This document shows positions 53,401 to 61,549 of a stretch of 64,000 nucleotides of DNA, one piece after another (positions within the stretch are counted from its first letter, which is position 1; every line of letters begins with the position of its first letter). The DNA is from Juglans regia (Eukaryota; Streptophyta; Magnoliopsida; Fagales; Juglandaceae). A program made the position numbers and the translations under genes. The notes below the pieces were generated by a model. That model was not told where the DNA came from and did no database searches. It saw only the letters and a list, made by a program, of their open reading frames with translations. The stretch is taken from the NCBI RefSeq assembly GCF_001411555.2, contig NC_049901.1, forward strand, positions 31,606,933-31,670,932, read 5' to 3'.

Positions 53401-55077
53401 CTTCAGTTCACCAGTGGTGGCCTTTCTTTTAATAGCAGGCCGCAAAATCTCTGGGCCAACCATGCTGGTATACTGCATGGGGATCACGCAGGCCTTTTAA
53501 ACACTATTGTGCAACAACAGTTACCTCATCAAAATGGTCTCAGGTCCCCACAAATAATGGCACCACAGCAGATGCTGCAACAGCAGAGACTGCACCATCA
53601 ATTACCCTCTTTGGCCCATTTTGCCGCACTACAGTCCCAACAGTATAATGTCCATCCATCGTCCTCACATAAGTCAAAGTTTGGATTGGCTGATATGAGA
53701 GACCAAAGACCAAAATCATCACAAAGGAGCAAACATAATCTTCGTTTTTCTCACCAAGGATCTGATACTAGTAGCCAGAAAAGTGAGACTGGGTGGGTCC
53801 AAATTAGATCCAAGTATATGACATCTGAAGAAATAGAGAATATACTTAAAATGCAGCATGCTGCTACACATGGCAATGACCCATACATTGATGACTATTA
53901 CCACCAAGCAAGTCTTGCCAAAAGAGCTACTGGATCGAGGTTGAAACAGCCTTTCTGCCCATCTCACTTGAGGGAGCTCCCTTCTCGAGGCCGTAATAGT
54001 ACAGAACAACATCCTCATCTCTCTATTGATGCTATTGGTAGGATACCTCTCTCTTCCATACGCAGACCTCGCCCCCTCCTTGAAGTTGACCCTCCTCCCT
54101 CTGCTTCTGGTGATAGCTCCGACCAGAAAGTCTCTGAGAAGCCTCTGGAACAGGAACCGATGCTTGCTGCTAGAATCACCATTGAGGATGGACTTTGTCT
54201 TCTTCTTGATGTCGATGATATTGATCGGTTTCTACAATCTAGTGCATCCCAGGATGGTGGGGCTCAGCTCAGGCGAAGGCGACAGATCCTTCTAGAAGGT
54301 CTGGCAACATCACTTCAACTTGTAGACCCACTTGGCAAAACCAGCCACACTGGGCTGACTTCCAAGGATGACCTTGTGTTCTTACGATTGGTCTCTCTTC
54401 CCAAGGGTCGAAAACTCTTATCTAGGTTCCTTCAGCTTCTCTTCTCTGGTAGCGAGCTTGCCCGTATTGTTTGTATGGCTATTTTTCGTCATTTAAGGTT
54501 TTTGTTCGGCGGCCTTCAATCTGATCCTGGAGCAGCTGAGACAACCACTCATCTTGCGAAGACAGTTTCCTCATGTGTCAAGGTCATGGATTTACGGTCG
54601 CTAAGTGCTTGTCTTGTTGCAGTTGTTTGTTCTTCAGAGCAGCCACCATTGCGCCCAGTTGGAAGCCCTGCTGGTGATGGGGCCTCTATTATTTTGAAAT
54701 CTGTTCTTGAAAGGGCTACTGAGCTCTTAACTGATCCTCATGCTGCTGGCAACTGCAGCATTCCTAATCGTGCGCTGTGGCAAGCTTCATTTGATGAATT
54801 TTTCACACTTCTTACCAAGTATTGCCTGAGTAAATATGAAACTATAGTGCAATCCATATGTTCACAGATCCAGCCAAGTACAGACGTCATTGGATCAGAT
54901 GCAGCCCTAGCTATTAGTAGGGAAATGCCTGTTGAGCTTCTGCGTGCCAGTCTTCCTCACACTAATGAGCACCAACGGAAACTTCTATTAGATTTTGGTA
55001 ACCGTTCCATGCCCATTGCTGGGTTCAATGCCAGTGGGGAGAGTAGCAGCCGGATAAACTCAGAATCAGTGAAGTGA
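32434..55077 (+). CDS. PAT1: PAT1-B: protein PAT1 homologue (mRNA decapping activator), complete
   Basis: Complete second tandem copy. Exons 32434-32485, 33190-33338, 35387-35443, 50645-50720 and 52994-55077 join to 2418 nt, 805 codons plus stop, close to plant PAT1 length (about 790-810 aa). All introns are GT-AG. Start chosen at 32434 ([17 protein letters not shown]), the first ATG in frame with the conserved [13 protein letters not shown] block. Architecture: acidic N-terminal motif region (1-111), long disordered Ser/Gln/Pro-rich stretch, the WVQIRSKYM block from 379, helical C-terminal domain from about 505. Family role: links LSM1-7 and decapping enzymes in P-bodies; role here inferred. 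Exon 5 is about 97% identical to copy A in protein, with no stops. Intron 3 is 15.2 kb because of nested transposons. Confidence 0.93.
32486..33189 (+). other. PAT1-B intron 1
   Basis: 704 bp, GT-AG. From about 32717 it aligns with 1-467. No feature other than the intron itself. Confidence 0.85.
33190..33338 (+). CDS. PAT1: PAT1-B exon 2
   Basis: 149 nt, same phases as 468-616. Encodes [13 protein letters not shown] and the acidic [11 protein letters not shown] end. Replacements against A include Glu to Lys and Glu to Asp in the VKEVDLGG segment. Confidence 0.92.
33366..33466. repeat. Three-fold repeat of a TTTTTATAGGTAAAAA block
   Basis: Three consecutive units of about 30 bp, each T-run, ATAGGT, A-run, TTG(T/C)TAAAC. 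The block matches the reversed LINE tail (ACCTATAAAA) at 4062. PAT1-A has only one T-run/A-run at about 650-685. Confidence 0.75.
33559..33789 (+). mobile_element. tRNA-derived SINE
   Basis: 231 bp flanked by a 17-bp duplication, ATGCCCTGTGGTTGTAA (33542-33558) and ATGCCCTATGGTTGTAA (33790-33806), one mismatch. A box TGGCACAAGTGG, B box GGTTCAAATCTCC, A-rich end AATAAAAAAA. PAT1-A at about 765-785 shows the single-copy empty site. Related to the SINE at 11892-12145. Confidence 0.92.
34316..34380 (-). mobile_element. 65-bp LINE 3' tail insertion (minus strand)
   Basis: Flanked by TCTACTCAATC (34305-34315) and TCTGCTCAATC (34381-34391). On the minus strand it reads CCCGTGTACTTGGGTTTTTGCC...AATAAAATCTTATTTACCGATTAAAAA, the 3' end of the LINE family of 9571-9629 and 50041-50154. 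PAT1-A lacks it (near 1498-1518). Confidence 0.85.
35387..35443 (+). CDS. PAT1: PAT1-B exon 3
   Basis: 57 nt, phase 0-0, [25 protein letters not shown] before, GTTAGC after. Confidence 0.9.
35608..35813. mobile_element. Tourist-like MITE with TAA duplication
   Basis: 206 bp, ends GGCCTCGTTTGTTTTCAC and complementary AAAATAAACGAGGCC, flanked by TAA (35605-35607, 35814-35816). PAT1-A near 2782 has GTTAAGTTATAAC, the empty site. TIR sequence and TWA target fit PIF/Harbinger-type (Tourist-like) MITEs. Confidence 0.9.
36577..36590 (+). mobile_element. 14-bp LINE-tail micro-insertion
   Basis: ACTGATAAAAAAAA between two exact 17-bp copies of ATGTTTTATTCATTACT (36560-36576, 36591-36607). PAT1-A (about 3567-3583) has one copy and no insert. 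The sequence equals the last bases of the local LINE tails (TTACTGATCAAAAA). Confidence 0.85.
36753..39084 (+). pseudogene. LINE-III ORF1 remnant
   Basis: 36753-37163 has an N-terminal domain with the [21 protein letters not shown] block found near the N-terminus of plant LINE-derived proteins. Broken frames follow at 37847-38110, 38350-38670 and 38848-39084. The last ends NGSS and TGA (39082-39084), overlapping the ORF2 ATG. A MITE-like insert interrupts it. Confidence 0.65.
37470..37895. mobile_element. MITE-like element with GGTACGGTATT ends
   Basis: About 425 bp. The left end TTTTAAATTTCCAACCGTACTGG and the complement of the right end TTTTGAATACCGTACCGG form imperfect terminal inverted repeats. 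GC-rich palindromic CCGGTAC/GTATCGG motifs on the left, AT dinucleotide-rich centre. Interrupts LINE-III ORF1. Confidence 0.6.
39081..39741 (+). pseudogene. LINE-III endonuclease remnant
   Basis: Begins [20 protein letters not shown], then [10 protein letters not shown] (catalytic Glu), [20 protein letters not shown] and [12 protein letters not shown]. Stops at about 39162 and 39538. It breaks off after the LDRFLIS-WEAKF block, where the MITE-like element begins; the SDH motif is missing. Confidence 0.85.
39742..40297. mobile_element. MITE-like AT-rich element
   Basis: Left side CAATAGATTAGCCAAATTCC pairs with the complement of the right end TAAGAGCATTCTCAATGGATTAAC. Internally it holds a repeated CCAATGTGGAGATTT...GAATAGCCAAAATCAAATT block (about 40115 and 40195). 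The left tip and about 0.7-0.8 kb of LINE-III appear deleted. Confidence 0.65.
40298..41735 (+). pseudogene. LINE-III reverse transcriptase remnant
   Basis: Begins at [17 protein letters not shown], then [48 protein letters not shown] (FADD intact, about 40816) and [13 protein letters not shown]. Frameshifts near 40410, 40530, 40780 and 41120. Continues after the copia at 47116. Confidence 0.87.
41741..41973 (-). repeat. Copia 3' LTR
   Basis: 233 bp; the inner end is preceded (minus strand) by the polypurine tract TTTGAGGGAGGT at 41974-41985. The outer end has mutated from TGTCA to TCTCA on the plus strand. Confidence 0.88.
41981..43319 (-). pseudogene. Copia RT and RNase H region
   Basis: RT at 43319-42843: [44 protein letters not shown] and the catalytic [12 protein letters not shown]. 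42823-42275: end of RT, then RNase H with YSDADWVGC and [11 protein letters not shown]. 42265-41981: RNase H end with [21 protein letters not shown] and [10 protein letters not shown]. Separated by two stops or shifts only. Confidence 0.9.
43418..44754 (-). pseudogene. Copia integrase region
   Basis: 44754-44551: zinc-binding start [17 protein letters not shown]. 44260-43418: integrase core end with [20 protein letters not shown] and [18 protein letters not shown] (catalytic Glu), then [17 protein letters not shown]. The central part with DDE Asp residues is broken by frameshifts. Confidence 0.85.
44895..45340 (+). mobile_element. TRIM: complete miniature LTR retrotransposon
   Basis: 446 bp: two 172-bp LTRs (44895-45066, 45169-45340; TGTGATATCC...GCGTTACA) around a 102-bp interior holding a primer binding site TGGTATCAGAGTC (45069) and a purine tract AATTTAAGGGGGG (45151). 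Flanked by the exact 5-bp duplication AAACA (44890-44894, 45341-45345). LTRs differ at about 8 positions. No coding capacity. Inserted in antisense orientation in the copia pol frame; removing it rejoins a GAG-pre-integrase-like segment (SKFTNVF to [10 protein letters not shown]). A solo LTR of the family is at 48540-48713. Confidence 0.95.
45346..46530 (-). pseudogene. Copia gag and protease region
   Basis: 46530-45493 is a 345-codon open frame: N-terminal gag ([25 protein letters not shown]), gag core ([20 protein letters not shown]) and the zinc knuckle [14 protein letters not shown] plus a second [10 protein letters not shown]. Protease follows in a shifted frame ([13 protein letters not shown] near 45480). 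The start is the ATG at 46528, after the primer binding site region. Confidence 0.88.
46888..47110 (-). repeat. Copia 5' LTR
   Basis: 223 bp, TGTCAATGG...TTTTGACA on the minus strand, TG...CA ends. The PBS abuts its inner edge. Confidence 0.9.
47116..47662 (+). pseudogene. LINE-III C-terminal zf-RVT region
   Basis: Continues LINE-III right of the copia. Frame 47240-47662 has [38 protein letters not shown] and [20 protein letters not shown]. Ends before the LINE 3' UTR and A tail. Confidence 0.87.
47841..48225 (+). other. PAT1-B intron 3, between LINE-III and the old LINE fragment
   Basis: Aligned with 3705-4061 of PAT1-A. Includes three copies of a GTTAATACCTATAC block and the 16-bp tail insertion at 47951. 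No gene. Confidence 0.7.
47951..47966 (-). mobile_element. 16-bp LINE-tail micro-insertion (minus strand)
   Basis: T11GATAA (minus strand TTATC-A11) between two exact 23-bp copies of GTGTTAATACCTATACAATACTA-type sequence (47928-47950, 47967-47989). PAT1-A has no such tract (about 3797-3820). The insert equals the end of a LINE tail. Confidence 0.8.
48226..49140 (-). mobile_element. Old L1-type LINE fragment (paralogue of 4062-5118)
   Basis: Same minus-strand fragment as in PAT1-A, with the same 3' end (AAAAAGAAATTTATTAAACC on the plus strand), interrupted by a solo TRIM LTR. Truncated on the right relative to A. Broken frames match the zf-RVT region. Confidence 0.8.
48540..48713 (+). mobile_element. 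Solo TRIM LTR
   Basis: 174 bp, clearly the LTR of 44895-45340 (GATCC-GCATTGCTTGG, CTTTATAA, AGTCCTTTTGGAGTATAGGCC, GGGGCGTTACA) but more diverged, with first base C in place of T. Flanked by CCAAT on both sides (48535-48539, 48714-48718). PAT1-A has the uninterrupted site AGACCAATCCTATTA (about 4430-4442). Confidence 0.92.
50041..50154 (+). mobile_element. 114-bp 5'-truncated LINE tail
   Basis: Flanked by TTCATGGCC (50032-50040 and 50155-50163). Carries only the LINE 3' end: CCGTGTACTTGGCTTTTGCC, AATAAAATCTTATTTACTGATCAAAAAA. Absent from PAT1-A near 10152. Confidence 0.88.
50177..50468 (-). mobile_element. tRNA-derived SINE (minus strand)
   Basis: 292 bp flanked by CCCCTCCTTCATAG (50163-50176) and CCCCTCATTCATAG (50469-50482), one mismatch. 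On the minus strand it opens with a near-perfect tRNA A box (GGTAGCTCAGTTGGTATGAG), then B-box-like AGTTTGAGTC, and ends in an A tail. PAT1-A has the empty site (about 10168-10185). Different family from the SINE at 33559. Confidence 0.92.
50645..50720 (+). CDS. PAT1: PAT1-B exon 4
   Basis: 76 nt identical in length, phase and protein to 10477-10552; donor GTGAGT. Confidence 0.92.
51178..51559. mobile_element. Tourist-like MITE with TTA duplication
   Basis: Ends GGTCTCGTTTTG and AATAAGGCC, flanked by TTA (51175-51177, 51560-51562). Interior has the family blocks CATCTCATCTC, CTAATCATTA and TTTCAAATCCCAAAACAAAAATAAT. PAT1-A is empty at about 15066. It was itself hit by a 27-bp LINE tail (51237-51263). 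Confidence 0.88.
51237..51263 (+). mobile_element. 27-bp LINE-tail micro-insertion
   Basis: ACCTAT followed by A20 and G, between two exact 14-bp copies of CATCCAAACACCAT (51223-51236, 51264-51277). ACCTATAAAA is the 3' tip of the old LINE at 4062. Confidence 0.8.
51975..52365. mobile_element. MITE related to the CATCTCATCTC family
   Basis: Left end TTTGGAAACACAAACCATCTCATCTC and right end CTCATCTCATCCTCCAAACAT form inverted TTTGGA...GAGATGAG ends. Interior blocks as in 51178-51559. Borders approximate. Confidence 0.65.
52994..55077 (+). CDS. PAT1: PAT1-B exon 5: main body and C-terminal domain
   Basis: 2084 nt, entering in phase 1 after CTGTGCAG; residues 112-805. Same domain order as 15713-17802: low-complexity Ser/Gln/Pro region, [20 protein letters not shown] (379 on), alpha-helical C-terminal domain (505 on). 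Differences from A are mostly in the disordered part (His/Gly, Leu/Pro, His/Leu, Val/Gly) plus R/S, V/I and G/V in the helical domain. It lacks one Val codon (HTGLTS) and the terminal Gly: ends INSESVK then TGA. Confidence 0.93.
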
Positions 55078-55630
55078 CTGAGGATACCAACGGATAATTT
55101 TTAAAGGTTTTGGAAGAAGCTATGCTTTGGTTGATTTTTTCTCTCCAGATCTTCTTTGGATGCTTTCGTGAAATTACGGATCTCCTTTAGTATGCTTTGA
55201 TGTAGTAAATGTGAAGTGGAGATCTCTCTTGAATGTTTGCACGAAGCGAATCTGCTTTGGAGGGAAATTTGGCTGCATGGGAAGTGTATGCAAGGCATGT
55301 GCGATTGTTGCAGGTGCACTTCAAGGCTCGTGTAATATGTGTTATTTAGCTTACTTGAGACAAATTTCCCTATGATGCTCATTTTGACGACTCTATGGTC
55401 TTGCATAATTGTGTATTATGATGGAACTTCATGGTGCATGATTGTAAGCGAAATTCTTCTTTTGGGGACTTACATTGGTGCTGTGTTAAAAACTCCAGAC
55501 AGAAGCATGGTGGGTATAGAATGTACAGGTTGATCTTACTGAACCTTCCAAAACTTCGTTTCATTCCATCTAATTCACTTGACTGATTGGTCAATATCAG
55601 CTGTAGGTTGCCTATTTACTACTTGGATGG
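55078..55630 (+). other. PAT1-B 3' UTR and flank
   Basis: Conserved with 17803-18365. Non-coding; short frames on both strands differ between the copies. Transcript end not defined. Confidence 0.6.
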
Positions 55631-55968
55631 ACGCCTTTTTTTCACTTGTTTATCATGGAACCAAACTCATTAACTTAGACACGAGCTAATGAATGTTAGA
55701 ACTCTGAATACACCGAATTTGCTTCCTTTTGGCATTTTAAAAAGTTGTTAACTTCTTTTTGGTTTCCAGCCCCTCACACAAAAACATAGGTTAGTTCTCG
55801 CACAAGCTCTCAGCGCAGCCTCCCTGTCTCAGGTCTCAACTCTAGTCACTAAGCTTGGACAACTCTGGAAGAACTAGCACGCCATTAGCCACGGAACACC
55901 CATTGAAACCACTAGTGAGCAAGCCTCCAGAGTCAAATGCCACAAAACTTAACTCCCTCTATGTCACG
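55631..55968. other. PAT1-B downstream flank
   Basis: Contains the TGTTAGAA target of the hAT-like element in copy A's flank (near 55695), empty here. No gene seen. Confidence 0.55.
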
Positions 55969-58900
55969 TGTAACACTACGCCTAATTACTTATTAGGATT
56001 AACCCTTAATCTTCTTTAGAATGAGTTTATAATATTATATATTTTGGCTTTTCATTTTCTTTTTGCATAAGATTTATTATTTATTTTTGGGAATTAGTTA
56101 CGTTTATTTTACCCATTAAACTATAGCACTTAGTGTCATTAGTGGTTAAACTCAATGGTTAAGAATGAATAGTTTAGAAAGCAAGTCCATTAGTGCTACA
56201 CTTATGACCCTTAAACCTTTAGAACATTACGGGCCAAGACTTAGAAACCTTGAACCAAGCCTTATAAGAGTTCAAGTCTCGATGGGTTAGCCTTAGAAAG
56301 GTTTGGCTCAAGTGTGAGGGAGACATAAGGCCTTTTGGGCCTAATTTGGTGTTAGCATTGATCCATGACCCATTTATGATAAGGCAAGCCTTTCAAGCTC
56401 CATCTTTGTGGATTTTGAGGTCTCTCGTCACCTCTTAAAATCTGGAATCAAGGCCTACCATCAACTCACACCCAAAGCTGATAAATCATGTAACTCCTTC
56501 TCCTGGCCTTTTTAAGCCCAACAAGGCCCAAAGCCTTGTCTTGCATTTTTACACTTTTATTTGAAGCCCACATACACTATATCATTAGTTTTCCTCACAA
56601 GTTGTAGCCCACACCCCTAAGGACTTCTTTGGACTCAAATTAAATTTTGTACTTGGTTAAGAGCATGGATCAAACCCCACATGATTAGTGATCTCTAAAA
56701 TTATGTTTTAAGCTTAATTTTCCTTTTAATTATTTCTCACCTTTTTTTATCTGAAATTTTCTTATTTTCTTATTCAATTTCATCATTTTTAGATCATATT
56801 AGATCCCTAGATAAATATTCACACATGTCATTAAGAGCAAAGACATTAATGCCCAAAACCACAATCGGCCCTGATACATCACTCTTCTTGCATTATACCA
56901 ATTCAGCCCCTAGTCCACTCCAATTTCATTCTTTCCTCAAGGGTATTTTTATCTTTTAACACCTCATATTATCCCCTTGGTTCAGTTTGAGTGTTGGACA
57001 TTTTTGCCCTCAGGAAACTTAGCCAAAGAAGCCAACTGATTCCATTGGAGTTCTAGTTGAAGCCAAACCGAATGGCTTGTGTTTTGGTTGCATTTTTGCA
57101 CATGGCTAAGCAACCACCACAGGCCACCTCCCTTTTCCTCCAATCCCCAAGAGCCCCTCCAACCATCATGGTGAACCTTGACCCAAAGCCACCCCAAATA
57201 GATCCAAAACTAATTGGCTTTTGTGCAAGACATCACTTGACAACACCCCCATTTCACCCTCTTCTTTAAGCTGCACATACATTATTACATGACAGTCAAC
57301 CCTCCACCTTCTACCATCTAAAAAAGCCTTCAAGGAGTGTCATGATACCTACACAAATCAGCCATGGAGATAAAAACAAAGGTGATGCAAGAACAAAATG
57401 AAAATCCGTCAAGATACTCATCCTCATGCCTCATTTTTGTTTTCCTTTTTTTATTTTTCACCCCATGGCTGCTCCTGCACCCACTTAGCACTTTGCAACA
57501 CCTGAAAATGAAGACCATAATTTGATTTGGGTTACTATTCACCTGCATATGGTGATGCAACCAAGCTGGAAAATTCAAACTCCTTCACCACTGCCCACTT
57601 CACCTAATCACCATGAACCAAAGCCAACATCTCCTCCCCTCTTGAAGCCTATAAAACCCCCCTCCACTCCCTCATTTCATCCACACCACTTTTCCAAGCT
57701 TCTCTTCAGATCTTGAGAGCTTATCCTCCCTTAGTGAGCCATAGAAAGAAATCGAGTGTTCTCGAGTGTTCTTGGGAAGTTTTTTAGAGTTCTTGTGTTG
57801 GGAGCTTTAGAGGGCCACGAAAATGGTAATTTTTCTTGCCCTAGATCTTAGTTTGCATGTTATGTGTTGCTTTGAAGTGTTGAAGTGAATTTTGGATTAG
57901 TGTAGAAAAGGTTACCATGCTTAAATCAAAACCGAGTTCATTATGGTGGGATTAAGTGTTTAAATTGTTTTAAGTGGAAATTTTAGTTATGGCATGTCTT
58001 AGCATATTTTGATATGATGTATTAATGTCTTAGAATGATCATTGAAGGTTTGATTTTGAGATTAGAAGCATGTCATGATAGGTTTTAATTTATGCTTAAC
58101 TTATTGAGTTTTGATTTATTTCACCTAAGCTTGAGATATGAGTATTTAGAAAAAATTGTGATGGGGATAAGAAGATAATTACATGATTTCATTCCAGTTT
58201 TTGAAACTTTTCTTGATGAAAAAGACTAAAGCCTCGTTTGTTTTGGGAAAACATCTCATCTCATCTCATCTCATTTAATCATTACAACTTTCCCAACTTA
58301 CAATACAAAATAAAATAAACAATTCAACTTTTTCAAATCTCAAAACAAAAATAATATTAAAAAATATACTCTAACAATATTTTATTCAACTTTTTAACTT
58401 TAATCTCATCTCATCTCATCTCATCTCCGAAAACAAACTAGGCCTAAGAGATATCATGCATGCTTAAGGACTAGTTTAATAGAGATTAAGGTTTTTAGCC
58501 ATGATTAAGTGTTGGAATGAAATTGTTCACCTAAGATTAAGCATAGTAATTATTTTTAATTAAAAAGAATTGAATATGCTTGCATTCATAAGGGTCAATA
58601 GTTGAAATTACACTTAAGTATCAACTAGAGTGCATGCCACGGGTTGAGTGTATTTTGACTAGTTCCACTTTGATTTTTGGAATTCTAAGGGCATAGATGA
58701 TTTTAGAATATGAAAAATATAAGGTTTATGAAGTTTGGTTAAATTTAGAGTTTGTTTGTAAATAGTGAAAAATTAGGGCCTTAGTAGCAATTTTTGAAAG
58801 TCTAGGAGTATTTATAAAAAATATCTATTTTTGAAACCTTTTGATTAGGAAAATATTCCATAGTAGTTCAAGTCTTAACTTAGTAAAACTTTGATTAATT

Positions 58901-60223
58901 GCTATGTTTTTCCAAACTCAGGTAGTTTGTACGTTGGCCTCTAATTTACATCTTGATAAGTTATTTATGATTTATTGAGAAATGCCACATTCATGTTATA
59001 GTTGTCATTTTGAGCAAGAAACATCATGTTATATAATACATCGAGTACATGACTACTTACCTACATGACATGTGACATTTTTACCATTTTTAACATATTG
59101 CATATAAATGTCATTTTCACATGAAAATTTGCTATATATGCACATGTCATGAACTATATTTTACAAGCATAGCATGAATTTTTTTTTAACGACCCCAAAG
59201 GCTAGGATGGGGAATTATCCTAGTGAAACTCTTATGTCCATTCTAGAGTGAATAAAAATGGAGTGGTAACCCTTGGTTGATGAATAATAGCCAACGAGCT
59301 TTGAATGAGTTCTTTTTAAAGAACGTCGGAGCGAAATTAAGTCTGGACACCTAAGGTTGGTGGGTGTACATGTTATAATGATGTTATGTTATGTTATGTT
59401 ACCAAAGCATTGAGAACGAGTTTGCAGACAACGTAGTTTCAACGTGAGTTGTACTATGGTCATCAGCAGGTACTTACATTGCATATGGAGAATTGTGACA
59501 ATACTATACGTTATGATGTTAATGTTATGATTAAATGTGAATTGCTAATATTTATGAAACGTTATGATGAACTATATGTTTTTTAAAGTTGAAGTAAGAA
59601 ATGTGTCTCAAGTTTTTCTGAAAATGTTGAGGAATCTAGATAGGAGAAATGCACTGATTTCTCTACATCACATGCATTTCATTTTTATCATTCATCATAC
59701 ATAATTTATCTTTGTGTACGTTGGTTGTCTAACTTTCTGAGATTTCAAGTAAATCTCACCTCTTGTAGACCCACTATCATTCCACTCAATGATAGAATTT
59801 TTGTCAGTCCCTGACGAGGATGGACTAGATGGATCAGTGGATCCGATTGACTGAAGAGGAGCCGAATCTCGACAAAAGATTGGACCTCATTTTGATGTTT
59901 ATAGCTCTAACCCTTTGTGCATTAGAACGCATGAAACATTTGATTTAGCTATGGAGACTTCTTATCAAGAATAATTGTACTAAGATTATACTACCTTATG
60001 TTTTGAACTCGTGATGGTTATGAATGACATTGGGATATTTCAGCTTATTCTAGCATAAGTTTTCTTTAGTCACCCATTTTCCGCTGCGGTTATTGCATAC
60101 TGCTAGATACATTTATAGGATGCATTGCATATTAACTATCATGAACGAGGGTATGTAACCTTATGTTGCATGTCTGGACACTCTAAATCTCCATTCCATC
60201 CAAAGCGGAGGTTGGGGGCTTCA
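55969..60223 (+). repeat. 5' LTR of the gypsy element (about 4.25 kb)
   Basis: Starts TGTAACACTACGCC; its end is placed just before the PBS (GGGGGCTTCA). Non-coding, AT-rich, with a MITE at 58230-58444 and a short repeated GTTATGTTAT run near 59380. The second LTR is outside the window, so both borders rest on TG/CA and the PBS. Confidence 0.6.
58230..58444. mobile_element. Tourist-like MITE with TAA duplication
   Basis: 215 bp, ends AGCCTCGTTTGTTTTGGG and ACAAACTAGGCC, flanked by TAA (58227-58229, 58445-58447). Four- to five-fold CATCT/CTCAT runs lie near each end. Inserted in the gypsy LTR. Confidence 0.88.
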
Positions 60224-60429
60224 TAGGGTGGTATTAGATCAACTACGTCTCTGGGTACCACATATCTTTAGGAATGATATGCCAAAGTATAAATTTTAAC
60301 CTTTAGATTGGATAGGCTTGAATCTTGCAGTAGGCATTGGACTTGATACACGTGCCTCACAGGATTTGAAGACTGAAGCAAAATGACACGTGAGAGAAGG
60401 GAAAGAAATCCTGAATGGTCCGATGCTCG

Positions 60430-61480
60430 TCAGGAACATGACCGCTGTTTGAATGGCACGTGAGAGAAGCAATTTTCCAAATGACGGAAACCATGAAGCA
60501 GCAACAGGAGACAATCCTGAGGCAAAACCGAAAACAGCCACACCCGCATGTTGAAAAGCAAGAGAGCCAAGATTGCTCATATGAGAAATTTCTAATATAC
60601 AAAAATCCTAGTTTCATGGGGGTCAATGAAAGCCAACAAGTGGCTACTAGGTCTTGACAGGACCTTCAAGATTAGTGGATGTACGGAAGAGTAGAAGGTA
60701 CAGTAAGCAGGGCATCTGCTTCAAGGAGAAGCTGGTATCTGGTGGGATACTAAGAGGCAACTGCTAATAAGGGGATTGGGCAATATCATTGCTTTGACTT
60801 GGGATAGGTTCAAAGAGTAGTTTGACATTCGATTCTTCCCTGAATTGAAGAAAACTCATAAGGCTCAAGAGTTTGCCACTTTGGTGCAAGGCAATCTCAT
60901 AGTCGAACAATTTGTTGCAAAATTCATGGAGTTTGGAAGGTTCGCTACACATCTGATTGCCCCGGAAAAGATGCAGGCCCAGAAGTTTCAAGGAGGACTA
61001 CAACCCTGGATTCGCAGTTACATAGCCAGGTTTTGCATCAACAATTTCTAGGAGTTAGTTAACGTGGTCGCGATAACAGAAGCGGAACAACGAAGCGTGG
61101 CAGCCCATATTAAGCTAGAATGGAAAAAGGGCTACTTCTTTCTCTACAGGAGGGAATAATGCCAAAAGTAGGATTATATAGGGAGCCAACAAGGGCAAAG
61201 TCATTATGACAACCCCACCTACTACTTGTAAGAAGTGCAGAAAGAATCACGGTGGAGAATGTCGAGTGGTTTTAGGAGTATGTTTTCGATCCGGTTAGTT
61301 AGGACACATGATACAGGAGTGCCCTCAAAATGCACAAAGTGGAAGGAATGCTCCTAATAATAGGCCCAATCAGAGGTCGCATGCCCAAGCTCATGTGTAC
61401 ACTATCACCCCTGGTGAGATGAACGAGGAGATTCTCGAAGATGAAGAGGCGGGAGTCATCACTGGGATTTTTCTTTAAGT
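60430..61480 (+). pseudogene. Gypsy gag remnant
   Basis: 60460-60657 holds the gag N-terminal block (EKFLIYKNPSFMG) and 60764-61051 the core (KKTHKAQEFATLVQGNLIVEQFVAKF). Near 61285-61330 a zinc knuckle remains (CFRSG-stop-LGHMIQECPQ). Frames are broken repeatedly. Confidence 0.78.
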
Positions 61481-61549
61481 AGTCCTCTTTAGTAATTTGT
61501 TTTTTTGAATTAGATGCTAAGTAGTTGGTAGTTGATTACACCTTAGGTA

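Noticed and set aside
57057..57716. Proline-rich frames in the gypsy LTR (57057-57269, 57522-57716)
   Set aside because: Inside the inferred LTR, no start context or family match; composition-driven open frames.
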